Below are positions 44,470 to 53,107 of a stretch of 64,000 bases of DNA, piece after piece (position 1 is the stretch's first letter; every line of letters begins with the position of its first letter). The DNA comes from Roseiarcus sp963807735. Its GTDB lineage: Bacteria > Pseudomonadota > Alphaproteobacteria > Rhizobiales > Beijerinckiaceae. The position numbers were made by a program, and so were the translations under genes. The stretch lies in the NCBI GenBank assembly GCA_963807735.1, contig CAWEDI010000035.1:1-64000 (forward strand), written 5' to 3'. The notes under the pieces were generated by a model that did no database searches, was not told where the DNA came from, and saw only the letters and a list, made by a program, of their open reading frames with translations.

Positions 44470-45570
44470 ATGTCCACCGTAGAGCTTAAATCTGTACGCA
44501 AGCAGTACGGCGCCGTCGAGATCATCAAAGGCGTCGATCTGTCCGTTAGGGATCGGGAATTTGTCGTCTTTGTAGGACCTTCGGGTTGCGGCAAGTCCAC
44601 ATTGTTGCGGATGATCGCGGGCCTGGAGGCCATCTCCGCAGGCGATCTTGCCATCGACGGCCAGGTTGTCAACGACGTTCCACCGGACGCCCGCGGTCTC
44701 GCGATGGTGTTCCAAAGCTATGCGCTTTACCCGCATATGACGGTCGCGGACAATATGGGTTTCGCGCTGAAGCTAGCGGGAGTTGGAGTGGTAGAGCGCG
44801 CAGCCAAGGTGTCGGCGGCCGCGCGCATTCTGCAGCTGGAGCCGCTTCTTGAGCGAAAGCCGGGACAGCTCTCTGGCGGCCAGCGTCAGCGGGTCGCCAT
44901 CGGGCGTGCGATCGTACGGCAGCCGAAAGTCTTCTTGTTCGACGAACCGCTGTCGAACCTCGATGCCTCATTGCGCGTGCAAATGCGCATCGAGCTTGCG
45001 CGGCTCCATCGCGAGCTTAAAGCGACCATGATCTACGTCACGCACGACCAGGTCGAGGCCATGACAATGGCGGATCGCATCGTTGTGCTAAAGGCCGGCG
45101 TTATCGAGCAGGTCGGCACGCCGCTCGATCTTTACAATAACCCGGCGAATACGTTTGTTGCCGGGTTTATCGGCTCCCCGAGAATGAACCTTATTCCGGT
45201 GAAGGTGACCAGCTCCAATGCGCAAGGCGCAACCGTTGCGCTTCCTCGTGGCGCGACGCTCAACTTGCCGTTCTCAAGCGGGAACTTGCCAGCGGGCTCT
45301 CAGGCGACCCTGGGATTACGTCCTGAAGGCATCGTCATTCAGGGCGACGGGCCGTTGGCCGGCGAGGTCTCAGTTGTTGAGCATCTTGGCGGCGAGACCC
45401 TCGTCTACGTCGATATCGGCGAGGGCGTTCTCGTTACAGTCAAAACCGAGGGCGACGTAACTATCGGCGTGGGACAACCGGTTCACTTGGCGCTGAAGAC
45501 ACGTCAGCCATTGCTGTTCGATGCTGACGGTCGATCTGCGACAAGCACTGCGCGCGCGGAAGCGGCCTGA
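44470..45570 (+). CDS. ABC sugar transporter ATPase (MalK/UgpC-like)
   Basis: 366 residues (MSTVELKSVRKQYGAVEIIK). Walker A GPSGCGKST is at residues 36-44, the Q-loop in MVFQSYALYPHM, signature LSGGQRQRVAIGRAIVRQ, Walker B VFLFDEPLSNLDA, and the switch histidine in YVTHDQVEAM. The ~130-residue C-terminal TOBE region (LGLRPEGIVIQ) is typical of MalK-like subunits. It powers the two permeases. Confidence 0.95.
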   Translation: MSTVELKSVRKQYGAVEIIKGVDLSVRDREFVVFVGPSGCGKSTLLRMIAGLEAISAGDLAIDGQVVNDVPPDARGLAMVFQSYALYPHMTVADNMGFALKLAGVGVVERAAKVSAAARILQLEPLLERKPGQLSGGQRQRVAIGRAIVRQPKVFLFDEPLSNLDASLRVQMRIELARLHRELKATMIYVTHDQVEAMTMADRIVVLKAGVIEQVGTPLDLYNNPANTFVAGFIGSPRMNLIPVKVTSSNAQGATVALPRGATLNLPFSSGNLPAGSQATLGLRPEGIVIQGDGPLAGEVSVVEHLGGETLVYVDIGEGVLVTVKTEGDVTIGVGQPVHLALKTRQPLLFDADGRSATSTARAEAA

Positions 45571-45740
45571 TCAAGTGATCAAGGTAGGTTTGGGTGTAGA
45601 GGCGGTAGATAGCTTGAGGCCTCTCAGCCATACGAGCTTGGTCGCGATCCGTCACGCGACCCTTGATGCTTGAACGCGAGGAGGTCCGCAAAACGGGGCA
45701 ACAACTCTAATCCGGGTCGCTAGGCTCGGAATAGGGGGTG

Positions 45741-46073
45741 GTGACCCCAACAAAGCGAGAGCTCAACGGCCAGCGAATTGGAAGCGAGGGTCCCGTCGTA
45801 ACAGGGGCGGCGTCGGGGATCGGACGGGCGCGCCGAGGCGACGCCAGCCGCAGGCGCGCGCGTCGCGATGGTTGATCGCAACGAGGCGGAGTTAAAATCA
45901 CTTTTTAGCAACCATGGCGACAAGGCTATCCCCCCGGTCACCGACCTGCTCGATCCAAAGGATCGCGCCTTGCTTTTGTCAAGAGTGCAGGAAAAAGCGG
46001 GCCGCCCGGACATTTGCGCGCAAATGCAGGCATCTATGTCGACGGCGATTGGGTCGCCGGCCGAACACCGTAG
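45741..46073 (+). pseudogene. frameshifted, truncated SDR (polyol dehydrogenase-like)
   Basis: From a GTG at 45741 (GGGGG just before) the frame reads KRELNGQRIGSEGPVVTGAA then SGIGRA. A second frame gives ARVAMVDRNEAELKSLFSNH and a third NAGIYVDGDWVAGRTP before a stop at 46073. The NAG-x-YVDGD sequence resembles ribitol/galactitol 2-dehydrogenase-like SDRs. The gene stops before the catalytic tyrosine. It follows the ABC importer, so it may once have been the second dehydrogenase of the sugar cluster. Confidence 0.6.
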
Positions 46074-46167
46074 GATTCTTGAAGTTTGGTGAAAATGCAC
46101 ATTGCTGCGGTCAAAGTAATACCCGAAGGTGGTCCTTGTGTCGCGCCAGAAGATGCGAAAGTGCACG

Positions 46168-46458
46168 CTAATCCACTATCTTTTGTGTTTCAACCTGAGT
46201 GAGGTCCGACGAACGCAGTGAAGCATCCGCCGCTGCGACGGATACAGGGCAGGCTCCTTTCGCGTTTTCCTCAACGTCAATCAAATCTAGTGCCCCTTCG
46301 ATCTCGATCGATGTAACGATCGGCTCGCCCTCCAACATACCTAGGGTAGCTTCTGATCTTGTAAGTGCCTCGCGAAGCTTGTGCTCGGCTTGAGCTCTCG
46401 TATCTGCCTCTGCGCCAATGCAAGCGAGAAGCGTTACGCTGAAATTGAATCTCGTCAT
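46168..46458 (-). CDS. hypothetical 96-residue protein
   Basis: The ATG at 46458 (MTRFNFSVTLLACIGAEADT) is more likely than the frame start at 46578. A short amphipathic region, AQAEHKLREALTRSEATLGM, and an acidic centre, IEGALDLIDVEENAKG, are visible. No family was recognised. It is near an integrase remnant and belongs to the mobile island. Confidence 0.5.
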   Translation of the reverse strand: MTRFNFSVTLLACIGAEADTRAQAEHKLREALTRSEATLGMLEGEPIVTSIEIEGALDLIDVEENAKGACPVSVAAADASLRSSDLTQVETQKIVD

Positions 46459-46585
46459 AGCTCGTCCTTGTGAGTCTTGGTTGGCAAATTGACACGACAC
46501 GCCGTAGCCGCTCGGGCGCGTGTCTCGATTATTCAGCTGATTGTTCACGTGGGTATCCAGCGCGTTCGGGAACTGCACGCGAAAA

Positions 46586-46645
46586 GAGTTCCACGAGCTC
46601 CCTCTGAGCGTAAGTATCGCCGGCGATGTAACGCTCAGGCCGTAG
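46586..46645 (-). pseudogene. tyrosine-recombinase C-terminal remnant
   Basis: LRPERYIAGDTYAQRELVEL is homologous to the C-terminus of the integrase at 48709-49284 (TTERYIDGDTCAQRKLVGFV). Only the end with the catalytic tyrosine context survives. Confidence 0.6.
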
Positions 46646-46793
46646 TGACAGAGCGACGGCTACGCCATCAGCTGCATGCGTTGTTGGCTGTCCGAGCGAC
46701 CGACGTTCCGTGCGCGGTTGTATCGAAAGCTGTTCTCGGATTCCTAAGTGCCGAAAATTATCCATATGGACGACCGACGTGGGAGCATCAACC

Positions 46794-47201
46794 TCAACCC
46801 GCCAACACGTGCGATCTCAGCAACAACACTAGAAGTTTCCTCATCTTCGGAGAAAGTCGTTCGTCGTCGATGCTGATGAGATGAACTATGATCGCTCGCA
46901 TTCCCGCCGCGGTTTTCGGCTCGTCTGTGACCAACTCGTCAAACGCAGCGTCCTCATTCTCGTGCGCCCGATCATAGGTGTCCCATTCGGCCTTCGACAC
47001 CTCACGTTCAGAGATCAAGGCGTGCATTGCTGACCTCGTCGCCTTGAGGGACTGGTAAGCGGACCTGTGGCGTCTTATCGCGGTAAAGATCGGATCTGCC
47101 CGCGCGTTCACGCTGGCGGTTACTATCGGAATTGCGAGGGCGCTGACGCCCGCCAACGTGCAAAGGGCGGCTCGGCGCGTCTTGTGGTCTTCAATGATCA
47201 T
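46794..47201 (-). CDS. hypothetical protein with signal-like N-terminus
   Basis: 135 residues from the ATG at 47201 (MIIEDHKTRRAALCTLAGVS). The N-terminus has KTRR followed by a hydrophobic stretch ending NARADPIFTAIRRHRSAYQS. DPIF.AI..HR..Y is a recurrent start of mature proteins in small exported alphaproteobacterial families. The rest is helical and charged. An IS3 element is inserted about 45 bases before its start, possibly disturbing its promoter. Confidence 0.55.
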   Translation of the reverse strand: MIIEDHKTRRAALCTLAGVSALAIPIVTASVNARADPIFTAIRRHRSAYQSLKATRSAMHALISEREVSKAEWDTYDRAHENEDAAFDELVTDEPKTAAGMRAIIVHLISIDDERLSPKMRKLLVLLLRSHVLAG

Positions 47202-47319
47202 GGCTCCGCCTTCTGGACAAACAGTGTGCTTCGACATGGGATGGTTGAAGTGGCCCCGCGAAGCGGGACCGATTTAGGGTCTGGTTAAGTTGGAAGACCG
47301 TCTGCCGGATGTGTTTTCT

Positions 47320-48276
47320 TCAAGCCGCTAAAGATCCTGTCTGCTGTTTCTGCTCCTCCTGTGGGGATGTGGTCAACGCGCGGCGCTTCGGGTTGGGGTT
47401 GCATCGGAGCGCGTTGTCCACATGTCCACAGGTCCCTGCCGCTGCAGCGTCGCAAAGAAGCGCCATCGGCGTGCGGTATCCGAGAGCCTGGTGAAGCCGT
47501 TGCTCGTTGTAGAAGGCGATCCATTCGCCGATGCCGGCGCGAGCTTCGATCCTGTCGGCGTAGCCTTTGAGGTAGACTTCCTCGTATTTGAGCGAGCGCC
47601 AGAGCCGTTCAATGAAAACGTTGTCCATCCATCGGCCGCGACCGTCCATCGAGATCCGCACACCGGCCGCGATGAGGACGCTGGTGAACGCCGCGCCCGT
47701 GAACTGGCTGCCCTGATCAGTGTTGAAGATCTCGGGCCGGCCATAGTGCGCCAGCGCCCCCTCCAGGGCCTCGACGCAGAACGCGGCGTCCATCGTATTC
47801 GACAGGCGCCAGGACAACACCGCCCGGCTCGCCCAGTCGATCACGGCCACCAGATAGAGGAAGCTCTTTCCGATCGGGATATAGGTGATGTCGGCGGCCC
47901 AAACCTGGCCCGGCCGGTCGATCTTTATGTCGCGCAGCAGATAGGGATAAATCTTGTGGCCCGGCGCAGGCTTGGTCGTTCTAGGTTTTGGCCCCAGCGC
48001 TTCGACGCCCATCAATCGCATCAGGCGACGCGCGCGCTTGCGATCGATCGGAAAGCCTTCCTCGGTCAAAGTCGCAGCAATACGCCGCGCGCCGAAAAAC
48101 GGGCGCGCCGTAAACAGCGCGTCGATGCGTCGCATCGCCTCCAGATCGTTGTCGTTGGCGGGCCGCCGTTTTCGGTAGACGCCCGAGCGCGCCAAGCCCA
48201 GCATCTCACATTGCCGCCGGATCGAAAGTTCGGCATGCGCACGATCGAGCCGGCCTCTGCGGTCCGACGCGCTCAT
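47320..48276 (-). CDS. IS3 transposase orfB (catalytic part)
   Basis: 318 residues with the IS3 DDE core: VWAADITYIPIGKSFLYLVA (first D), FNTDQGSQFTG (second D), and DNVFIERLWRSLKYEEVYLK (E). The N-terminal helix-turn region, RRQCEMLGLARSGVYRKRR, is typical. The start ATG overlaps orfA's stop (ATGA). In IS3 elements a -1 frameshift joins orfA and orfB. Confidence 0.93.
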   Translation of the reverse strand: MSASDRRGRLDRAHAELSIRRQCEMLGLARSGVYRKRRPANDNDLEAMRRIDALFTARPFFGARRIAATLTEEGFPIDRKRARRLMRLMGVEALGPKPRTTKPAPGHKIYPYLLRDIKIDRPGQVWAADITYIPIGKSFLYLVAVIDWASRAVLSWRLSNTMDAAFCVEALEGALAHYGRPEIFNTDQGSQFTGAAFTSVLIAAGVRISMDGRGRWMDNVFIERLWRSLKYEEVYLKGYADRIEARAGIGEWIAFYNEQRLHQALGYRTPMALLCDAAAAGTCGHVDNALRCNPNPKRRALTTSPQEEQKQQTGSLAA

Positions 48277-48560
48277 CTGCCGAACCTCTTGGCGAAAAAA
48301 TCATTCTCGATCGTCAGCTGGCCGATCTTGGCGTGGAGCTTCTCGATCTCGCGCGCACACACCGCCTCCGCATCCGCTCCGATCTTGCCGTCGAAGGCTC
48401 GCGCCGCATGCTCAAGAAGCTGCTTTTTCCAGGCATAAATCTGGTTGGGATGTACCTGATGGCGCTGCGCCAGATCGTTCACCGTCGCCTGCTCGCGCAA
48501 CGCCTCCAGCGCAATCTTCGCCTTCAGCGCCGCGTCTATTTTCCTTCTCGTATTCGCCAT
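48273..48560 (-). CDS. IS3 transposase orfA (DNA-binding part)
   Basis: 95 residues starting MANTRRKIDAALKAKIALEA. HTH: EQATVNDLAQRHQVHPNQIYAWKKQLL. The C-terminal leucine-zipper segment EIEKLHAKIGQLTIENDFFA supports the OrfAB fusion. It overlaps orfB by four bases. Confidence 0.92.
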   Translation of the reverse strand: MANTRRKIDAALKAKIALEALREQATVNDLAQRHQVHPNQIYAWKKQLLEHAARAFDGKIGADAEAVCAREIEKLHAKIGQLTIENDFFAKRFGR

Positions 48561-48708
48561 TTTCGCTCCGTTCCCGCCTATATCGGAGCAGACTGTTCCA
48601 ACTTAAACACCGGTCCCATTTTCCGGGACCACTTCAGGTCCTTGATGGAAGGAAAGAGGGTGCTTGGAGGCGGTGTTTGGAGCGGGTTGATGGACGCTTC
48701 GCGCTTGG

Positions 48709-49284
48709 CTAGACGAATCCGACGAGCTTCCGCTGGGCGCACGTATCGCCGTCGATGTAACGCTCGGTCGTTTCGATGGAGCGGTGTCCCGCCAAGAGCT
48801 GCACGTCACGCAGGCTGCAGCCGGAACGATGGACATTGCGGGCAGCGACCGTGATGAAGCTGCGGCGGCCGGAGTGCGACGAACAGCCTTCAAACCCGAG
48901 CTCCTCGAACAGCGCGACGAACCAATTCACCACGCTATTCGCTTTCAGATGTCCGCCGCGATAGGACCGGATAACCGGCCCGCAGGGCTCCACGGTCGTC
49001 GCTAGCTTCTCTAAGCCTCGTCGTAGATCCGGATGCATTGGTATTCGTCGACCACCGCGCTTTTTGGCGATGACGTCACGCACATGGATCGTGCCGGAAA
49101 CCTTGCCCTGGGCGTCCAACACCATTGACCAATCGAGTCCCGCTATCTCGCAAGCGCGCAACCCCGCCTTTGCGGACAAAAGGATCATTACGCGGTCTCG
49201 CGCGGGAAACGGTGATTTTGATACACGGCGCAGCATTCGCTTTAGCATTGGCGGTGTAATCACTTTGGCCTGTTTTCCGGGCAT
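48709..49284 (-). CDS. short tyrosine recombinase/integrase
   Basis: 191 residues from the ATG at 49284 (MPGKQAKVITPPMLKRMLRR); the frame opens further upstream at 49482. Catalytic set: R in AGLRACEIAGL, K in KKRGGRRIPM, HSGRR, the later H in LAGHRSIETTERYI, and its tyrosine. It lacks the SAM-like N-terminal domain of standard integrases, so it could be an excisionase-like or partial integrase. The DUF3768 gene follows. Confidence 0.85.
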   Translation of the reverse strand: MPGKQAKVITPPMLKRMLRRVSKSPFPARDRVMILLSAKAGLRACEIAGLDWSMVLDAQGKVSGTIHVRDVIAKKRGGRRIPMHPDLRRGLEKLATTVEPCGPVIRSYRGGHLKANSVVNWFVALFEELGFEGCSSHSGRRSFITVAARNVHRSGCSLRDVQLLAGHRSIETTERYIDGDTCAQRKLVGFV

Positions 49285-49512
49285 GAGAGAGACATTCCTT
49301 CTTTGTTGGAGCATGAGTGGACGAGCGCCGACGCGATCGCATCGGCGACCATCTGCGATTGATTGGTGTTCTGAAGAGAGGTGGATGGACCGGGAATTTC
49401 TGCTGCCAGTCGCCGATGCGTACCCTTGGGTTACGCGATAGCGCGCCACAACGTTGGCTTTGCGCCGGCTACGGAAATCCACTCCCTGGAACTGTGTCAG
49501 GGAGTGTTGAGC

Positions 49513-49854
49513 TTAGTATTCGTCGGCCCGCATGATGGTCAGCACCCGCGTCGTAACTGTCGGATCGGCGGGATCAGGCGAGCCGGATTCCATCGCCTGA
49601 TCGTAGTAGTCGAGCTTCCAAAAGTAGCGCTCGCCAGCCTCGTCGACCGCGCCGAAGTCATGTTCGCCGTGCGGATCATTGTCTTCGCCAAAAGCTTCGA
49701 AGCTTCGCACCTTCTGCAGCAGCGCCCGGCGTTGATCGAGCGGCATAGCTTCGATCCCGGCGGTGATCATCACGGCCCCGCCGACAAATGTCCGGCGGAA
49801 TGCATCATTGAGCTCACGGATGCGATCGGTGTTGGATTTGGCGGTGCAGGTCAT
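49513..49854 (-). CDS. DUF3768-containing protein
   Basis: 113 residues starting MTCTAKSNTDRIRELNDAFR. RRTFVGGAVMITAGIEAMPL and ALLQKVRSFEAFGEDNDPHG followed by EHDFGAVDEAGERYFWKLDYY are the DUF3768 signature, as is the final TTRVLTIMRADEY. The family is spread in plasmids and genomic islands of Hyphomicrobiales. Function unknown. It lies in the island with the integrases. Confidence 0.88.
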   Translation of the reverse strand: MTCTAKSNTDRIRELNDAFRRTFVGGAVMITAGIEAMPLDQRRALLQKVRSFEAFGEDNDPHGEHDFGAVDEAGERYFWKLDYYDQAMESGSPDPADPTVTTRVLTIMRADEY

Positions 49855-49976
49855 GGTCTATCCTTTCGAATGTTGGAATGGGTTCGATGCGCGCCGGATG
49901 CCCGGGCGCGCTAAATGAAAGGGGCGACCCGAAGGCCGCCCCAGTGATTGGTGGCGTTGATTGCTGCGCCGCAGGC

Positions 49977-50597
49977 TCAGCGCCTGCGATCCCATTCCCG
50001 TTTGATGTCATATGACGGGTGAAAAATCGCGATATGTTTTCGCTCGATCTTAAGCGGGGGCGTCAGGGGTTCGTCCGGCCAACGGACAACGAAGTCGTCG
50101 CCATCAATATCGGTGATGACCGCCAGCCACCAACCGTTGGCCGCGCCTGTCGCGAGCCAGTGTTTGCAGATTGCGTAGGAGCCGATGCGCAACTCGCCCC
50201 AGGGATCGGGTGACGGCGGAGCGGCAGTCTTTTCGCTTGTGTTCGTGGTTTGTTCTGAGGCCGCTCCCGTGGTGCCGCCCGACGCCATCGCGCCGAACGC
50301 GGCGGCCGTCTTCGCGGCGTGTTCTACGATCCGCTGGTAGACGTCGGCCGCTACCGAACCGACGATCATTCGCCCGTTGGCTTTGAGAACGCCTTCGTGG
50401 ACCCCGACGATCAACGCCCGGTCTGCTTCGGTCCTGACGTCGATGACGGCGAACTTGAGCCCTTGGGCGGCTGCGAGGACTGCGGCTCGATCTTCGGCGC
50501 GAAACCACGAAGCCTGGGGCAGACCGGGACTCGGAGGCTTGCCGTACACGAGAAGAGCAGGAGTTGGCATTGGTTTTGTCTGGGGTGAATTTGTCAT
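49977..50597 (-). CDS. hypothetical protein of the mobile island
   Basis: 206 residues from the ATG at 50597 (MTNSPQTKPMPTPALLVYGK). The part after residue 15 reads LPQASWFRAEDRAAVLAAAQ. A late PLKIERKHIAIFHPSYDI resembles phage/plasmid-borne hypothetical proteins that occur beside DUF3768. A mid-region of low complexity (AASEQTTNTSEKTAAPPSPD) links the two conserved ends. Function unknown. Confidence 0.6.
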   Translation of the reverse strand: MTNSPQTKPMPTPALLVYGKPPSPGLPQASWFRAEDRAAVLAAAQGLKFAVIDVRTEADRALIVGVHEGVLKANGRMIVGSVAADVYQRIVEHAAKTAAAFGAMASGGTTGAASEQTTNTSEKTAAPPSPDPWGELRIGSYAICKHWLATGAANGWWLAVITDIDGDDFVVRWPDEPLTPPLKIERKHIAIFHPSYDIKREWDRRR

Positions 50598-50651
50598 TGA
50601 GTAGGCTCCTAGAATCAGCACGGACCCCGAAGGGTCCGACGGTGAAGGCAA

Positions 50652-50928
50652 AAACGCGTGAGAGTGCGATTGCTGGGTGGCATTGTGGTCACGTCATTGG
50701 TTGCTCCTGAGGGTTTGGGATCGGCGCGGGGGGTGGGCGGCGCAATGGGAATGTACCGGTCGCCCACGGTCCGCGCGGGCGCGACTCACGGTTCTCCGCA
50801 CGATTGCACGGTACCATTAACATATTGAAATGTCAAGTCATTGCGAAATTAATCACCCAAAAAACATGTATATTATATTTCGATTCGCGCGCTCAGCCAG
50901 GCGCCGCTGAATATCGTCTCTCGCTTGA
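50652..50928. promoter_or_regulatory. 277-bp gap between the island genes; weak promoter signal
   Basis: It is locally AT-rich near 50820-50880. On the minus strand TTGACA is visible (50831-50836), but no convincing -10 is placed at 17 bp. No gene seen. Confidence 0.35.
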
Positions 50929-52176
50929 TTAGCTGTCCGCATGCTCGTTTTTGATTGGGCTTGCTCCAAGAATGTTCCGTATTCGCTCATCCCATGCGTG
51001 AAGCAAGTGGCGCTTGCGCACAAGAAGGTCAGTACGGACGTAATGTCGCGTCAGTGTGCGTACATCCTTGCCCTCCAATTCGTGACCGACTAGCGCCGCA
51101 ACTAGTTCGAGCGCGAAGCCCATCTCAACCAACATGGTCGCAACAGTTCTGCGAAGGTCGTGGGTATTGAATTTCGCAATTGGCAACCTCTGGTCGCGGA
51201 CCCACAATGAGTGACCAACGTGACCCGAGGTCAGAACTGACCCAAATTCACTCGTAAAGACCGGTCCTACATTGTCCAAATGAAGACGTCGCTCGATGAT
51301 CTCTCTCGCTAGACCAACTAAGGGAGTCACTCTTGGTCGCTTATTTTTCGACCGTGCGGCGGGTAGGGTCCAGACCCAATCATTGAGATCGACTTCTTCC
51401 CTACGCAGTCCGCTGATTTCACCGCAGCGTGCTCCAGTCAGGAGCTGGAGCTTTAAGATGTCAGCTCGATCGGGCGGCAGGTCGCCGTCATCAAGCCATC
51501 TCCAAAGCGCTTTAATTTCCTCCGCGATAAGAACGCGCTCTCGCGGTGTGCCAGGATCGTACGCCTTCAGCCCAGCGGTCGGGTCGGTTTCGACAATGTC
51601 TTGGGACGAAGCCCACCGGAACATTGCGCCAACGGTCTGCCGGCGCTTTTCAGCTTCACGTTCAATCCCCTGGTCGGCAGCAGCGTCCAGCAGTCCCCTA
51701 ATGTCCCGCCTGCGGACCTCTGCAGCGGATCTAGTCAACAGCGTGGAAAGCGCGCGCTTCAGACGACGCTCGATCTCACGCGCAGTCCGCAATCGACCGG
51801 TGACTCTGCGACGGATGTACAGCTCGATCAGGCCTCCAACCGTCACCTGCGCTGCGACCGCCGCTCGCCTCTCTTCCTCTTCTGCGACTAGGTCACGGCC
51901 GGTCCTAGCGGCGCTGGTCAATTGGTTGGCCCGCACTCGAGCTTCGTCTAGCTGTACATCGGAAATACGGCCTAGTGAGAGGCGTCGCGTCCTATTGGAG
52001 CCGCGGACTCGATAAGCCAAGTCCCATGTCTTAACGCCGCTTGGCGCGACCCGAACCGCCAAACCGATACAGCGCTGATCGGGGACACGATAAGGTAGCT
52101 CTGAGGCTCGCAAACCCTCGATTGTACGATGTGTCAAAGGTACGGCGGCGCGGGTCAGTCCAGATCCACCAGGCAT
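50929..52176 (-). CDS. P4-type integrase (tyrosine recombinase, DUF4102 N-terminus)
   Basis: 415 residues (MPGGSGLTRAAVPLTHRTIE). The N-terminal DUF4102-type domain has CIGLAVRVAPSGVKTWDLAY and RLSLGRISDVQLDEARVRAN. The catalytic part has TGARCGEISGLRREEVDLND (R), the HxxR motif in FNTHDLRRTVATML, and LVGHELEGKD with the late RHYVRTDL. This type moves genomic islands into tRNA and other sites. It is at the right edge of the accessory region and is probably the island's integrase. Confidence 0.92.
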   Translation of the reverse strand: MPGGSGLTRAAVPLTHRTIEGLRASELPYRVPDQRCIGLAVRVAPSGVKTWDLAYRVRGSNRTRRLSLGRISDVQLDEARVRANQLTSAARTGRDLVAEEEERRAAVAAQVTVGGLIELYIRRRVTGRLRTAREIERRLKRALSTLLTRSAAEVRRRDIRGLLDAAADQGIEREAEKRRQTVGAMFRWASSQDIVETDPTAGLKAYDPGTPRERVLIAEEIKALWRWLDDGDLPPDRADILKLQLLTGARCGEISGLRREEVDLNDWVWTLPAARSKNKRPRVTPLVGLAREIIERRLHLDNVGPVFTSEFGSVLTSGHVGHSLWVRDQRLPIAKFNTHDLRRTVATMLVEMGFALELVAALVGHELEGKDVRTLTRHYVRTDLLVRKRHLLHAWDERIRNILGASPIKNEHADS

Positions 52177-52199
52177 TTATATGCACTCACTCTTTCAAT

Positions 52200-52343
52200 C
52201 TGTCGCAACACTGTCGCAACAAAATACGCGGCACTCCGCGAACGGCGTGGAACAAGCGCGCATACTAACACATTGTTTTACAAACATAAAATGCACCCCA
52301 ACGGACGTGCGCGGATCTCTGCGAACGTAGGTTATAGGGCTGG
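52200..52343. other. right island edge
   Basis: Between the integrase start and the glycosyltransferase remnant. Short repeats such as tgtcgcaaca occur twice (near 52200-52220) and might be recombination-related arms. No tRNA gene was recognised. The likely core attachment point is close to 52336, where homology to a glycosyltransferase resumes. Confidence 0.35.
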
Positions 52344-52790
52344 ATGCAGACGATGATCGTCCACACCCGCGAGCCGTTGCGCTATTTCCGCGAACTCGGA
52401 TGGAAGCGCGGCGCGGCCGGCCTGACGCTGATCGCCGGGACGGTGATGACCGGCCTGTTCGGCCCGCCGTTCCTGATCGAGGCGCTATGGCGCGGCTACG
52501 CGGAGATGATGTCGGAGACGGTGATCTCGCGCCTCGCCGACGTCTACACCTACATCCTGACGCTGACCGGCGCGCTCGCCGTCGTGCTGCCGTCGCTGGT
52601 GGCGATGCGCCGGCGGGGCTTGCGGCAATATGGGCGTGCGCTGCTCTGCATGCCGCTCTACTACGCGCTGGTGTCGGCGGCGACCTGGGTGGCGCTGTAC
52701 GAACTGATCGTGCGGCCGTTCTATTGGCACAAGACGGCGCACGGACGGCCGCGGCCGGCGGCGGCGCGGATCGCGGGGCCGGGGTCGTAG
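52344..52790 (+). pseudogene. C-terminal fragment of a membrane glycosyltransferase
   Basis: 148 residues (MQTMIVHTREPLRYFRELGW) with three or four TM segments, e.g. GLTLIAGTVMTGLFGPPFLI and LYYALVSAATWVALYELIV. The stretch GWMQT-x(2)-VH-x-R-x-PL-x(7)-G is the typical post-catalytic segment of family-2 glycosyltransferases, where the catalytic domain lies before it. Here a stop occurs two codons before GWMQT, so the N-terminal half is missing. It is probably truncated at the island edge rather than a stand-alone gene. Initiation at 52344 or 52353 cannot be excluded. Confidence 0.6.
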
Positions 52791-53107
52791 CCCCAATCCG
52801 AAGACGCGCCGACCTCAGTGCGTCGCCGAACGTGGAGGAGGCAATCGTAAAATATTGCGTCCTTTGAGACGGCAACTTTTACGCGAATGTTCAATCCTTG
52901 TTTTAAGCCCTTGTAGTATGTTCGGAGGACTGCCCGTCGCTTCGTCGAAGGAGTGGCGGCGTGAAGCCGGACGTCCATGCCGGCCCGAATACGGAGTTTG
53001 TCCCTTCGCGGTCTATGGCGGCCGCCGTCTTCGAGGCAACGCAACGCTTCGGTTCCCTGGCCCTCTAATTAGCCGCGTCGCTACGGCAGGTTTCCGGACG
53101 TATTCAA
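52791..53107. other. 317-bp gap, no recognised gene
   Basis: It separates the truncated glycosyltransferase end from the diguanylate cyclase. No long frame and no clear promoter motif seen. Confidence 0.35.

Larger units (their letters stand above)
47246..48636 (-). mobile_element. IS3-family insertion sequence with 3-bp target duplication
   Basis: The ends are TGAAGTGG (47246 onward) and CCACTTCA (ending 48636), starting with TG and ending with CA. The inner parts (ttaagttggaa, and GGGACCG) also match inversely. A GGT duplication flanks it at 47243-47245 and 48637-48639. It contains overlapping orfA and orfB. The element is complete and recent. Confidence 0.85.

Noticed and set aside
52177..52343. 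tRNA gene as attachment site for the P4-type integrase
   Set aside because: No cloverleaf or CCA-bearing end could be read in this interval or the flanks.
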